This document shows positions 28,077 to 37,508 of a DNA stretch of 41,694 nt, piece by piece. The DNA comes from Muribaculaceae bacterium. GTDB taxonomy: Bacteria > Bacteroidota > Bacteroidia > Bacteroidales > Muribaculaceae. Below the pieces are notes generated by a model. That model was not told the DNA's origin, did not search any database, and saw only the letters and a program-made list of their open reading frames with translations. How positions within the stretch are numbered: position 1 is the stretch's first letter; each line of letters starts with the position of its first letter. A program made the position numbers and the translations under genes. The stretch spans positions 1 to 41,694 of the forward strand of contig JAGASI010000012.1 of the NCBI GenBank assembly GCA_017621845.1, written 5' to 3'.

Positions 28077-29519
28077 TTAGGAACGGCGTGATTTCCAGCC
28101 ACTCCAGAGACACCATGCGATAATGAGTCCGACAATAAAAACAAACACATACGTTGCTATTGAGCCCATGAACAAGCGTCCTGAGTGAGCCTCCAATGCA
28201 ACATTCCATATTGACATGGGCAAGTTGTTCATTTTCTCGGGCTGAACAATGGCTTCGGTGCCGTCATGGTATTCCACTACTGTGTTAAATTTATCTGAAT
28301 AACCTGAAACTGCATATTTGCCAAATGGCGGTCCATTTACATCATCAGGCACCGCACCGGTAAAGTAATCCTGAACACGGCCCGTCTTACGATTCCATCG
28401 ATACATTCCCGAAAATGATCCCACAAGCCAGTCTCCATCAGCATCTTTCTCAAACACATTCAACCCCATGACACTAACCGGGAGCCTAACATCAAGCTTA
28501 TGAGGTTGAGCTGTCAGATTGTCAAGTACAAAAAATCCCTCAGACGTAGACAACAGCCATTCGTCACACTCTCTGTCATATCTCAACATTCTCAATTTGT
28601 CATGCCAAGGGTTGTCACTGTCAAGGCTTGTGCCGGGAATTGCTGATGTCTTGTTCAGTGCCAGAGCTATCATGACCGGTGGGCGCAAACACCATCCTGT
28701 TATCACTATCAACAACGTCACGACTATAGTAAACCGACCAATATGATTGTGCAGCATCATATTATTGCGCATCGTCTTGACCGGCACCTTGACTCCTCTG
28801 TAACGTAACCTGAGCTTTCTGATAAATTTAGGCAACAGCCAATGCACAAGTCCGGTAATTGACAGTATTATCAATATAACAGCCACAAAATCAACAACAA
28901 GTCTTCCAACAAGACCGAACAACTCGCCACTATGTAACATCCACACCGTTCTGAATAACGATACCTTATCGTCCATCATAGGTGCCGACTTTATATTTAC
29001 CATAGTGAACGACCTTGACCCCGGATCCATCACATATAAATTGGACCTTCCAACAACGACCAACGTGTCATCCTTGGCGGTTATGTCGCTCAAGCGCTCG
29101 TCATCTTCCATCGGCAATGGTACACCCCGCCAAATACCTGACTCAAGACGATATATTCCCATCGTCGTTGCGGCATAATAAGAACTGTCACAAACAGCTA
29201 TACCTCTCACCTGGCGACAATCGGCCGCCGGTGGCAATCCTGCATTGAAATCCCTGACGCGTCCACCACTGCCATCAGTGAGCCATATTCCATTGACTCC
29301 ATATATCAATACCCCATCTTGATATGAGACTGTGCCACGCATGAGGCCCCCATTCCAATTCTTAAACTCATACCACCATGGCAGCCATGAACGACTCACC
29401 TCAATATCAGCGACCAGAGAACGATGATTGAGTACAATACCCGACACACAGAACATCATCAACAGGAATATCGATACGATACCCGACCACCGATGCTGTC
29501 TGTGCCAATTGATTTTCAT
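28077..29519 (-). CDS. PepSY-associated TM family protein with two periplasmic sensor-like domains
   Basis: A 480-residue inner-membrane protein with four membrane segments at about 12-31, 205-228, 262-280 and 452-472. The first begins after the characteristic NWHRQHRWSG with H6 and H9. Further His occur at LHSG (196), MLHNHIG (257, 259) and EAHSG (445), the pattern of PepSY_TM/PiuB-like proteins often linked to iron or haem. The two large loops (about 45-190 and 290-440) are beta-rich with repeats such as GIYRLESGIW and GMYRWNRKTG. The protein therefore looks like an internal duplication. It follows ftsE by 6 bp. Confidence 0.78.
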   Translation of the reverse strand: MKINWHRQHRWSGIVSIFLLMMFCVSGIVLNHRSLVADIEVSRSWLPWWYEFKNWNGGLMRGTVSYQDGVLIYGVNGIWLTDGSGGRVRDFNAGLPPAADCRQVRGIAVCDSSYYAATTMGIYRLESGIWRGVPLPMEDDERLSDITAKDDTLVVVGRSNLYVMDPGSRSFTMVNIKSAPMMDDKVSLFRTVWMLHSGELFGLVGRLVVDFVAVILIILSITGLVHWLLPKFIRKLRLRYRGVKVPVKTMRNNMMLHNHIGRFTIVVTLLIVITGWCLRPPVMIALALNKTSAIPGTSLDSDNPWHDKLRMLRYDRECDEWLLSTSEGFFVLDNLTAQPHKLDVRLPVSVMGLNVFEKDADGDWLVGSFSGMYRWNRKTGRVQDYFTGAVPDDVNGPPFGKYAVSGYSDKFNTVVEYHDGTEAIVQPEKMNNLPMSIWNVALEAHSGRLFMGSIATYVFVFIVGLIIAWCLWSGWKSRRS

Positions 29520-29525
29520 CGATTG

Positions 29526-30191
29526 TCAGGGTAGCTCACTGATACGGTGTTCCTCACATATAAACACACGACCGGGGAAGTCATCAATCATAGAATGATT
29601 ATGGGTAGCGATAATCACCGTTGTGCCGGCCACTGAGATATCAGACAACAACTTAAATATCTGACGTCCTGTCTCAGGATCAAGGTTACCGGTTGGTTCA
29701 TCGGCCAATATCATATCGGGGCTACCCAACAATGCACGGGCTATAGCAACTCGTTGCTGCTCACCACCTGATAATTCATGAGGCATTTTATAATCTTTAT
29801 CTATCATCCCGACTTGGCTTAGCACATGCTCTATACGCGTAGGGATTTCCTTCTTATCCCATCCGGTGGCAAGAAGGACAAACTCAAGGTTGGCATAAAC
29901 ATTACGATCTGTCAGCAGTCTGAAATCTTGAAAAACTATTCCCAGGCGACGGCGCAACATAGGCACTTCTTTTTTTCTCAACTTGAGCATGTTATAACCT
30001 AAGACCTGAGCCTGGGAACCGGTAATTGACACCTCGGCATACATACTTTGGAGCAATGATGATTTACCACTTCCCACTGATCCGACAAGATACACCAGTT
30101 CACCTTGCCCCACAGTCATCGTTACATTACTAAGCACGACAAATGCCCCATGGGATATTGTCAATTCTTTATATTCGACCAATGATGCCAT
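29526..30191 (-). CDS. ftsE: FtsE-like ABC transporter ATP-binding protein
   Basis: A 221-residue ABC ATPase. Walker A is GSVGSGKSS (about 37-45), the signature [16 protein letters not shown], and Walker [14 protein letters not shown]. The overall sequence is closest in style to FtsE, the cell-division ATPase that with FtsX controls peptidoglycan hydrolases. No ftsX is adjacent: the next gene is the PepSY-type membrane protein, 6 bp downstream. LolD-type ATPases are similar, so the FtsE name is likely but not certain. Confidence 0.85.
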   Translation of the reverse strand: MASLVEYKELTISHGAFVVLSNVTMTVGQGELVYLVGSVGSGKSSLLQSMYAEVSITGSQAQVLGYNMLKLRKKEVPMLRRRLGIVFQDFRLLTDRNVYANLEFVLLATGWDKKEIPTRIEHVLSQVGMIDKDYKMPHELSGGEQQRVAIARALLGSPDMILADEPTGNLDPETGRQIFKLLSDISVAGTTVIIATHNHSMIDDFPGRVFICEEHRISELP

Positions 30192-30213
30192 ATATTCTGT
30201 TATTATTTTACGG

Positions 30214-30245
30214 CAAATTTAATCTTTTTCCATCCAATCCACAAA
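30214..30245 (-). promoter_or_regulatory. Promoter of ftsE
   Basis: On the minus strand TTTG (30242-30245), a 20-bp spacer and TAAATTTG (30214-30221) match the Bacteroidetes consensus exactly. The leader before the ftsE ATG is only about 15 nt. Confidence 0.75.
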
Positions 30246-30276
30246 TACGCTCCTCCATAATCGGCTAAAAATACTC

Positions 30277-30300
30277 AATAATGGTGACAATAATGGTGAT
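30277..30300 (+). repeat. Two 12-bp direct repeats upstream of the metal-efflux operon
   Basis: AATAATGGTGAC is followed at once by AATAATGGTGAT and a further partial copy. They sit about 35 bp before the first -7 box of the efflux operon, where an activator could bind. The function is inferred from position only. Confidence 0.5.
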
Positions 30301-30333
30301 AATAATTACAACCCGGTTGCATAATATATTGAG

Positions 30334-30361
30334 TACATTTGCGACAAAATCACTAAATTTG
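30334..30361 (+). promoter_or_regulatory. Two tandem -7 elements for the efflux operon
   Basis: TACATTTG (30334-30341) and TAAATTTG (30354-30361) both fit TAnnTTTG, 20 bp apart. Neither has a TTTG at the usual -33 distance, which suggests dependence on an activator. The second gives a leader of about 26 nt. Confidence 0.5.
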
Positions 30362-30393
30362 CACCATCAAAACAATACCGAACACAACTAATC

Positions 30394-31602
30394 ATGCGAA
30401 TAATCATGCATAAAAACCGACATCGCTTGATCGCCAGGACGCTTCAAGCCCTCTCAATCCTCTCCCTATGTGCATGCAATTCCAATGCACACGATTCTGT
30501 AGCCCACCACCAGCATAATCACGGGCACCAAGACCACAAAGAACAAGAAGGTCATCACCACGAGGGTCACGAAGGTCACGACCATGGTTCGGGAACTGAA
30601 ATCATCCTGGAGCCTGCTCAAGCCAAACAATTCGGTGTAACGACCGAAACAGTCAAGCCCGGCACATTCAACAATGTCGTGAAAGCTACGGGTCAGATTA
30701 TAGATAGTCCTGATGCCTCCGGTGTAGTGGTATCTCCCACAGCCGGTGTAGTGGCCTTAAGTGCCAAAGCCGTTACCGGCACCCATGTAAGTGCCGGCAC
30801 ACTCATCGCTACTATAACCCCAAAACGCGTCTCGGGAGGTGACCCCAACGCTGCAGCTCGTGCCGCTGTCAATGCTGCCCAGACCGAAGTCGACCGTCTC
30901 ACCCCCCTGAGAGAACGCGGCATCGTATCACAAGCCGAGTACAACCGAGCAGTTGCCGACCTGGAGGTCGCACGCGCCGCTTACTCCCCGGCCGCAAGTT
31001 CGGGAGCTGCCACAGCTCCTATTGCCGGCACTCTCACCCAACTTTTGGTAAGCCAAGGCCAATATGTTGAAGCAGGTACACCTATTGCCAACATTTCAGG
31101 CTCGGGCAAGCTCACATTGCGTGCCGACCTCCCTCAGAAATATTATGGCCAAGCATCCACCTTCAACAGTGCCAAAATCAAGACACCATACAGTAATGAC
31201 GTCATCGATATCTCGGCATACGGTGGCACGCGCCACAACGCCGGCCAAGCCGTGAGCACCTCGGCCGGATATATCCCCATATACTTCTCTCTTAAAAATG
31301 ACGGCACTCTCATTCCCGGTAGTTATATCGAGGTATACCTATTAGGGGCCGAGCGTGACAACGTGATTACTGTTCCGGTATCATCCATCTCCGAACAGCA
31401 GGGCAACTACTTTGTATACATACAGCTCGACGAAGAAGGCTATCTTAAATCTCCCGTCAAGCTCGGCACCCGCGATGGTGAACGTGTCGAGGTATTATCA
31501 GGCCTACATGAGGGCGACAAAGTGGTTGTCACCGGTACTACCACAGTACGTCTTGCCGAGAGTTCCAACGTTGTTCCGGAGGGTCATACCCACAACCACT
31601 AA
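30394..31602 (+). CDS. CusB/CzcB-type periplasmic adaptor of an RND metal pump
   Basis: A 402-residue membrane-fusion protein. The leader ends in a lipobox-like LSLCAC. A striking His-rich stretch follows (about 33-65, with HHQHNHGHQDH and HHHEGHEGHDHG), likely to bind metal. The adaptor core runs from about 70 to 380: beta-barrel and lipoyl parts (VVVSPTAGVVALSAKAVTGT; LTQLLVSQGQYVEAGTPIAN), a short helical hairpin (AAVNAAQTEVDRL) and a membrane-proximal domain. A second His-containing tail ends the protein (PEGHTHNH). It links the RND pump to the TolC-like channel, 14 bp upstream of the pump gene. Confidence 0.93.
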   Translation: MRIIMHKNRHRLIARTLQALSILSLCACNSNAHDSVAHHQHNHGHQDHKEQEGHHHEGHEGHDHGSGTEIILEPAQAKQFGVTTETVKPGTFNNVVKATGQIIDSPDASGVVVSPTAGVVALSAKAVTGTHVSAGTLIATITPKRVSGGDPNAAARAAVNAAQTEVDRLTPLRERGIVSQAEYNRAVADLEVARAAYSPAASSGAATAPIAGTLTQLLVSQGQYVEAGTPIANISGSGKLTLRADLPQKYYGQASTFNSAKIKTPYSNDVIDISAYGGTRHNAGQAVSTSAGYIPIYFSLKNDGTLIPGSYIEVYLLGAERDNVITVPVSSISEQQGNYFVYIQLDEEGYLKSPVKLGTRDGERVEVLSGLHEGDKVVVTGTTTVRLAESSNVVPEGHTHNH

Positions 31603-31616
31603 TCCCCGACCATGCC

Positions 31617-34600
31617 ATGCTAAACCGCATAATACGCTTCTCGCTTGACAACCGGTTGACGATACTCATTCTCACCGGCCTGGCCATGATATTTGGCATC
31701 GTTGTACTGATGCGCACAGACGTCGATATTTTCCCTGATCTCAATGCACCTACCGTTGTAGTGATGACTGAAGCCCCGGGTATGGCTCCTGAGGAAGTTG
31801 AAAAACTTGTCACCTACCCTATCGAGACAACAGTCAATGGCTCTACCGGTGTACGCCGAGTGCGTTCTACCTCCAACACCGGTTTTTCAGCCGTATGGGT
31901 TGAATTTGACTGGGGCACCGATATTTACCGTGCTCGTCAGATAGTATCAGAAAGACTTGCCGGCCTCGAGGGCACTCTGCCTCCGGGCGTCGGCACACCT
32001 ACCATGGGACCCCAATCATCTATTCTGGGCGAAATAATGATTATAGGTCTCACCGCCGACTCCACCTCGATGGTTGACCTCAACACCATCGCTGACAAAG
32101 TAATCAGACCTCGTCTATTGGCCTTAGGCGGTGTCTCACAGGTAGCAATACTTGGCGGTGACGTCAGACAGTATCAGATACAGCTCCACCCCGAGCGTAT
32201 GAAAGCATTGAACGTATCGATTGACGAGATCAAGGATGCCACCGTAAACCTTAATAACAACGCCGCAGGCAGTGTCGTGTATGACTATGGTAACGAGTAT
32301 ATCGTCAAAGGAGAAATTAACACCAACTCAACAGAAGACATCGCCAAGACAGTCATACGCAGTGACGAAAACGGAATTGTCACCATCGAGGACATAGCCA
32401 CCGTAACAATCGGCGGTGCACATCCACGGCTTGGAGTCGGGTCCTATAAAGCCAACCCGGCCGTCCTGATTACCGTCACCAAGCAACCGGCGACAAGCAC
32501 CATTGATCTCACCCAAAATATCGAAACCGAACTTAATGTCATCGCCAGAACTCTTCCCAAAGATGTTAAAATCTCGACTGACATTTTCAAACAGAGCGAC
32601 TTTATAGACAACTCCATCTCCAACCTGCAGGAAACACTTCTTGAAGGCGCATTGTTTGTCATCGTGGTGATTTTCTTCTTCCTTATGAACTTACGCACCA
32701 CCGTTATATCGGTTGTAGCATTACCATTGTCAATCATCGTCACGGTACTTGTATTGCATTTTCTGGGCTATAACATCAACACAATGTCATTGGGAGGTAT
32801 CGCCATCGCCATAGGCTCGTTGGTAGACGACGCCATCGTCGATGTCGAAAATGTTTACATGAGGCTCAGGTCCAACCGCACGTTACCGCCCGACAAACGT
32901 CTTCCGGCCAAAGAGGTAGTATATCATGCATCAGCCGAAGTAAGAATGCCGATCTTCAATTCCTCGCTTATCATCATAGCCAGCTTCTTACCGCTATTCT
33001 TTCTCAGTGGCATTGAGGGACGCATGCTCATACCATTAGGTGTCGCATTTATCGTGGCTCTTATCGCCTCGACTGTCGTAGCGCTCACTCTTACACCTGT
33101 CCTGTGCTCATTCCTATTAGGACGTAATAAAAAACAAGAGAATAAAGAAGAAAAAGACCCGCGTGTGACACGTGCGATGATTAACGGCTATGGACGCGTG
33201 TTAAACTGGTGTCTGGGACACCGCAAGACTATTTTGACTACAGCCTGTATCTTGTTCATTGTCGCTGCCGGATTATTTTTTACTCTTGGTCGGTCATTCC
33301 TGCCATCATTTAATGAGGGGTCGTTTACTATCAATGTTTCGACCCTACCGGGTATTTCTCTTGAAGAGAGCGACAAGATTGGACGCCAAGCCGAAAAACT
33401 CATCATGTCGGTACCCGAAATTAAAACTGTAGCACGCAAAACAGGTCGTGCCGAGCTGGATGAACATTCGTTCGGCGTCAATGTCTCGGAAATAGAAGCC
33501 CCTTATCAGCTCGACGGCCGCACCCGTGGAGAAGTCGCTAATGAATTGCGTGAAAAACTTGCTACCATCCCCGGTGCCAATATCGAGATTGGTCAACCCA
33601 TCTCCCACCGTATAGACGCCATGCTATCGGGAACCGAAGCCCAGATTGCCATCAAGCTCTTTGGCGATGACCTTAATACACTCTTTACATTGGGCAGTAA
33701 GATTAAGGAAATAGTCTCGGAGGTTCCAGGTGTCGTTGACGTCAACATAGAACAACAGATAGAACGTCCCGAACTCAAGATTGTCCCCAACCGTGAGATG
33801 CTCGCCCGCTATGGTATTACCATGGAAGCTTTCCGCTCGACTATCGAGACATCACTGGCAGGTACCTCGGTAAGTCAAGTATATGAAGACGGCGTGCCTT
33901 TTGACATCATACTCATGGTAGACCCCGCGTCACGCTCGTCAGTAGAGTCAGTCAAAGACCTGTTAATTGACTCCAACCAAGGTAAAATAGCACTAAGCAC
34001 CGTCGCTGACATACGGTCGGCAACCGGGCCTAATACCATAAACCGCGAGAACGTCAAACGACGTATCATCATTTCAGCCAATACTGAAGGACAAGACCTG
34101 AGAGGCACAGTAAATGCCATTAGAGAAGCTATTGACGCCAAAGTCCAATTCCCCGAAAACTATTATGTCACTTATGGCGGACAATTTGAAAGTGAGGCAG
34201 CTGCTTCACGCACCTTGGGTTGGGCTTCTCTTGGGGCACTACTGCTGATTTTAATGCTTCTCTACCAGCAATTCCATAACATGAGCCAATCACTGCTAAT
34301 ACTTATCAACATGCCATTGGCTATGATTGGTGGCGTATTTATTCTGGTATGCACCGGCGGAGAGCTGAATATTCCCGCTATAATCGGCTTTATATCTCTG
34401 TTAGGTATAACCACGCGCAACGGAATGTTATTGGTCAGCCGGTACAACTCATTGAAAGAACAAGGTTATGACCTGGATAAACGCATCAAGATGGGGTCAT
34501 GTGACCGATTGCTCCCTATCGTAATGACAGCCTTGACATCGGCTCTTGCTCTTATCCCCCTTGCCATAAATGGAGATGCCCCCGGCAATGAAATACAATC

Positions 34601-34727
34601 TCCCCTGGCTGTCGTAATTCTGGGCGGTCTCATATCTTCTACCATCCTTAATATATTCGTTGTCCCTGTGCTTTATCGTATCATCGAGATTCGTAAAGCC
34701 CACAAAAATACAGCTAAAAATGAATAA
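31617..34727 (+). CDS. CusA/CzcA-family heavy-metal efflux RND pump
   Basis: A 1036-residue inner-membrane proton/cation antiporter of full length, with the RND layout of twelve membrane segments and two large periplasmic loops. TM4 carries GGIAIAIGSLVDDAIVDVEN, the charged proton-relay segment of the heavy-metal RND group. The pore-domain segment FPDLNAPTVVVMTEAPGMAP and the C-terminal ISLLGITTRNGMLLVSRYN fit as well. The metal cannot be read safely from sequence: Cu(I)/Ag(I) and Zn/Co/Cd pumps share these features. It overlaps the TolC-like gene by 8 bp. Confidence 0.95.
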   Translation: MLNRIIRFSLDNRLTILILTGLAMIFGIVVLMRTDVDIFPDLNAPTVVVMTEAPGMAPEEVEKLVTYPIETTVNGSTGVRRVRSTSNTGFSAVWVEFDWGTDIYRARQIVSERLAGLEGTLPPGVGTPTMGPQSSILGEIMIIGLTADSTSMVDLNTIADKVIRPRLLALGGVSQVAILGGDVRQYQIQLHPERMKALNVSIDEIKDATVNLNNNAAGSVVYDYGNEYIVKGEINTNSTEDIAKTVIRSDENGIVTIEDIATVTIGGAHPRLGVGSYKANPAVLITVTKQPATSTIDLTQNIETELNVIARTLPKDVKISTDIFKQSDFIDNSISNLQETLLEGALFVIVVIFFFLMNLRTTVISVVALPLSIIVTVLVLHFLGYNINTMSLGGIAIAIGSLVDDAIVDVENVYMRLRSNRTLPPDKRLPAKEVVYHASAEVRMPIFNSSLIIIASFLPLFFLSGIEGRMLIPLGVAFIVALIASTVVALTLTPVLCSFLLGRNKKQENKEEKDPRVTRAMINGYGRVLNWCLGHRKTILTTACILFIVAAGLFFTLGRSFLPSFNEGSFTINVSTLPGISLEESDKIGRQAEKLIMSVPEIKTVARKTGRAELDEHSFGVNVSEIEAPYQLDGRTRGEVANELREKLATIPGANIEIGQPISHRIDAMLSGTEAQIAIKLFGDDLNTLFTLGSKIKEIVSEVPGVVDVNIEQQIERPELKIVPNREMLARYGITMEAFRSTIETSLAGTSVSQVYEDGVPFDIILMVDPASRSSVESVKDLLIDSNQGKIALSTVADIRSATGPNTINRENVKRRIIISANTEGQDLRGTVNAIREAIDAKVQFPENYYVTYGGQFESEAAASRTLGWASLGALLLILMLLYQQFHNMSQSLLILINMPLAMIGGVFILVCTGGELNIPAIIGFISLLGITTRNGMLLVSRYNSLKEQGYDLDKRIKMGSCDRLLPIVMTALTSALALIPLAINGDAPGNEIQSPLAVVILGGLISSTILNIFVVPVLYRIIEIRKAHKNTAKNE

Positions 34728-35913
34728 ACATTTTCTGAAAAAAACAAGTGTAATTGCCCTGGGCGCAGTGTTATGGACAAGCGCACAAACCACGTCGGCC
34801 CAAACTCTTAGCCAGGATCAAGCCCTCAGCACTATTCTTTCCAACAACCCATCGCTAAAAGCAATGTCAGGCAGTGGCGTGGCCGAGACTATACTTGCAC
34901 GAGGCGCAGGTCAGCTCAGCGGGCCCGAATTGGAGGGCGAATACATGTTTAATTCCAAAGGCGGTCATAACAAATGGGGGGTAGGCATTTCTCAGAAATT
35001 TCAATGGCCATCAAGTTACAAAGCTCAGAGAGAAGCGGCCCGAGCCCAAGCCGAGATTGCAACTACACAATATATTATACAGCGTAAGGACCTTGAGCAA
35101 CAAGCACGCTTGACAATTGCCCAAGGTGTATACGCTCAAGCTCAGTTGGACATCCTACTTTCGCTGGAAAAAAACCTCGACTCAGTAGCCTCATCTATCG
35201 AATATGGGTACAATCACGGACAACTCACCATCCTCGATCTCAAGAAAATCAAGCTCGAGAAATTCAAGCTGCAACATCAGATCAAAACTCTCACTAATGA
35301 CATTTCTGAAATTCAAGACAAACTTGCCGAAATGGCTGCCACTCCCGGCCTCACGGTTGATTTAAAAGCCTACTCTCCACTGCCGCTACAATCCATAGAC
35401 GAATACCTTAAGTATGCCGATGGTGCTCCCGAAGTATCTTTAGCTCAACAACAAGCCGATGTTGCTCGTCTTAAAGCTCGTGCCGAGTCCTTGAGCCGTA
35501 ATCCCGAGCTTGGCATCGGATACCGCCATGCCTATGAAGATGGTACACATTTCAATGGACTTTCTATATCAATTGGTCTCCCTTCTTGGGGGCACAATTA
35601 TAACAAGGACTACGAAAACAGCATGGAACAAGTCTCCCGCATACTGAGCCAAGATTTAACAGGTAGTATTAAAGCCATTATTAACAATCACTACCACACT
35701 GCCGTTGATATGCAGTCTATAATGAAAGAATACAACAACGTTGTGCTTGACAGCGAATACCCCGAGCTATGGATAATGGCATACAACGGTGGTCAAATCA
35801 ACGTTATCACCTTGGTACAAGAGCTAAACTATTACATAGAGGCAACATTCCAATATCTTGATTCAGACTACCGCTACCGTCAAGCTCTGATTTACCTCCA
35901 CCGCTATCAATAA
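34720..35913 (+). CDS. TolC-family outer-membrane efflux channel
   Basis: A 397-residue outer-membrane factor for the upstream pump. It has a signal peptide (MNKHFLKKTSVIALGAVLWT to TSAQ) and two long helical pairs with heptad-like repeats (AREAARAQAEIATTQYII is mirrored by SLAQQQADVARLKARAES). Barrel strands are interspersed. The ATG at 34720 is preferred to 34660 because it puts the signal peptide at the N-terminus and gives an 8-bp overlap with the pump gene. Its length is on the short side for the family. Confidence 0.9.
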   Translation: MNKHFLKKTSVIALGAVLWTSAQTTSAQTLSQDQALSTILSNNPSLKAMSGSGVAETILARGAGQLSGPELEGEYMFNSKGGHNKWGVGISQKFQWPSSYKAQREAARAQAEIATTQYIIQRKDLEQQARLTIAQGVYAQAQLDILLSLEKNLDSVASSIEYGYNHGQLTILDLKKIKLEKFKLQHQIKTLTNDISEIQDKLAEMAATPGLTVDLKAYSPLPLQSIDEYLKYADGAPEVSLAQQQADVARLKARAESLSRNPELGIGYRHAYEDGTHFNGLSISIGLPSWGHNYNKDYENSMEQVSRILSQDLTGSIKAIINNHYHTAVDMQSIMKEYNNVVLDSEYPELWIMAYNGGQINVITLVQELNYYIEATFQYLDSDYRYRQALIYLHRYQ

Positions 35914-35920
35914 ACTTTTC

Positions 35921-35959
35921 AGACATTCTGATGTCTAATTATCAATGAGGCTATAGCCT
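35921..35959 (+). terminator. Two adjacent inverted repeats after the efflux operon
   Basis: AGACAT/ATGTCT with a TCTG loop (35921-35936) and the 12-bp palindrome AGGCTATAGCCT (35948-35959) fill the gap before the DUF4290 gene. They may end or attenuate the efflux transcript. The T-run is short. Confidence 0.35.
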
Positions 35960-35990
35960 TAAATATTTTACACAACGCAACACCTATAAC

Positions 35991-36575
35991 ATGTTGACCT
36001 ATAACACCCAACTCAAGCAAATAAAACTTCCCGAATATGGCCGTGTCATCCAGTCTATGGTGGACTATTGCAAAACTATCGAGGATAGAGATGAGCGCAC
36101 ACGATGTGCCCGCGCCATTGTCAAAACCATGTATACGCTGTTCCCATCAGAGCGAAATGAAGCCGAGGGTAACCGTAAATTCTGGGATCACCTCGCAATT
36201 ATAAGTAACTTCCAACTCGACATAGATTGGCCCATAGATGTTATCAAACCCGAGGAGATAGCCCCACATCCCGACCCGGTGTATCTTGATGACCAACCCA
36301 CCAATTATCGTCATTATGGCAAAAATATTGAGCGCATGATATATCTTGCGGCCGACATGGAAGAGAACGAGGACCGCTGGGCTCTGGTAACACTCATTGC
36401 CAGCCAGATGAAAAAGATGATGCTCGCCGTAAACAAGGACGGCGCGTCAGACGAGAAAATTTTCCGTGACCTCGAAGAAATATCCGGTGGTCGGATACGC
36501 ATCAACCCTGTTGATATGCCTCTACACGAATTCAAAGCCGCTCCCACTCCATCCAAAAAGAAAAAGAAAAAATGA
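35991..36575 (+). CDS. DUF4290 domain protein
   Basis: A 194-residue cytoplasmic helical protein matching DUF4290, a Bacteroidetes family of unknown function (start MLTYNTQLKQIKLPEYGR; conserved RDERTRCARAIVKTM). A poly-lysine tail follows PSKKKK. Its TGA overlaps the rimM ATG as ATGA, so the two proteins are translationally coupled. That pairing with a ribosome-maturation factor, plus the basic tail, hints at an RNA- or ribosome-related role; this is inference. Confidence 0.85.
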   Translation: MLTYNTQLKQIKLPEYGRVIQSMVDYCKTIEDRDERTRCARAIVKTMYTLFPSERNEAEGNRKFWDHLAIISNFQLDIDWPIDVIKPEEIAPHPDPVYLDDQPTNYRHYGKNIERMIYLAADMEENEDRWALVTLIASQMKKMMLAVNKDGASDEKIFRDLEEISGGRIRINPVDMPLHEFKAAPTPSKKKKKK

Positions 36576-37102
36576 TTACACAAGCTGAGATTACCGACAT
36601 CGGGCGAGTCAACAAAACCCATGGAATTGAGGGCGAGCTATCAATAACCATTGACGATGGTATAAATCCAGCCGACCTCACTTGCCTGGTGATGGACATG
36701 GATGGCATATATGTGCCATTCTTTGTCTCTGCAACACGCCCTCGTGGCGCAGAGTCCTGGCTGGTGTTTATTGATGGGGTGTCATCAGAGATTATGGCAT
36801 CCACATTTGTCGGTAAGGACGTGTTTGCTCTCAGAAGTGACCTATCCAACGAGGATGAAGATGACACCGATGGATTTTATCTTGAAGACCTGGTAGGCTA
36901 TAAGTTATATGACAGCGATGGGACTTATATCGGGAAGGTCACCGACATTGACTTATCGACCGACAACGCGTTGTTCACAGTCACCACTGATGACAACAGG
37001 TCGGTCTTGGTACCGGCCAATGCCGACCTCATGCTCTCGATTGACCATGAAGACTCACGACTCACGATGAACCTCCCGTCGGGACTCGTCAATCTCAACT
37101 AA
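36572..37102 (+). CDS. rimM: Ribosome maturation factor RimM
   Basis: A 176-residue protein of normal length. The N-terminal RimM domain starts ITDIGRVNKTHGIEGELSIT and the C-terminal PRC-barrel contains DLVGYKLYDSDGTYIGKVTD and VLVPANADLMLSID. RimM binds S19 and aids 30S head assembly. The DUF4290 gene overlaps its start by 4 bp. Confidence 0.93.
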   Translation: MITQAEITDIGRVNKTHGIEGELSITIDDGINPADLTCLVMDMDGIYVPFFVSATRPRGAESWLVFIDGVSSEIMASTFVGKDVFALRSDLSNEDEDDTDGFYLEDLVGYKLYDSDGTYIGKVTDIDLSTDNALFTVTTDDNRSVLVPANADLMLSIDHEDSRLTMNLPSGLVNLN

Positions 37103-37130
37103 ACATTGCATAAACCTAAAACCGATTATC

Positions 37131-37457
37131 ATGGAATTTGATGAAGACTTAGCAATACAATTCATACGCGACCATGTTGACCCTGCCGTCCTTAAAGACA
37201 TGGATGATGATATTATTCTTGACATCATTGACATCATCTGGGACTACTATGAAGATCATGGCATGCTGAATATCACCCTTGATGATGACGATAGCGATGA
37301 AATCGACTTAGACCAGCTCACCCGCCATGCAGTAAAATTACTGCGCAAGAGCAACCCGTCTCTCGGGCGCTCCAAAGAATCGGCCGACGAACTATCCAAT
37401 AACGTACGTCTCATCATTCAAGCCGAGCTTCAATATGAAGATACCCTTGATGCCTAA
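37131..37457 (+). CDS. Small acidic conserved hypothetical protein
   Basis: A 108-residue, strongly acidic helical protein (for example DMDDDIILDIIDIIWDYYED and LDDDDSDEIDLDQL) without signal peptide or membrane segment. I recognise no named family. Spacing (28 bp after rimM) suggests it is co-transcribed with DUF4290 and rimM. Confidence 0.75.
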   Translation: MEFDEDLAIQFIRDHVDPAVLKDMDDDIILDIIDIIWDYYEDHGMLNITLDDDDSDEIDLDQLTRHAVKLLRKSNPSLGRSKESADELSNNVRLIIQAELQYEDTLDA

Positions 37458-37508
37458 CCATCTAATTTTAACCTCTCATCCCCACCTCTCTTACGCCCAT
37501 TGTTCCAC

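Noticed and set aside
34660..34719. Longer start for the TolC-like protein inside the pump gene
   Set aside because: It would place 20 residues before a typical signal peptide; the 8-bp overlap start is the normal arrangement.
36550..36575. A-rich run at the DUF4290/rimM junction as a programmed frameshift site
   Set aside because: The run encodes a plain Lys tail and ends in an ATGA overlap; coupling explains the layout and rimM has its own proper start.
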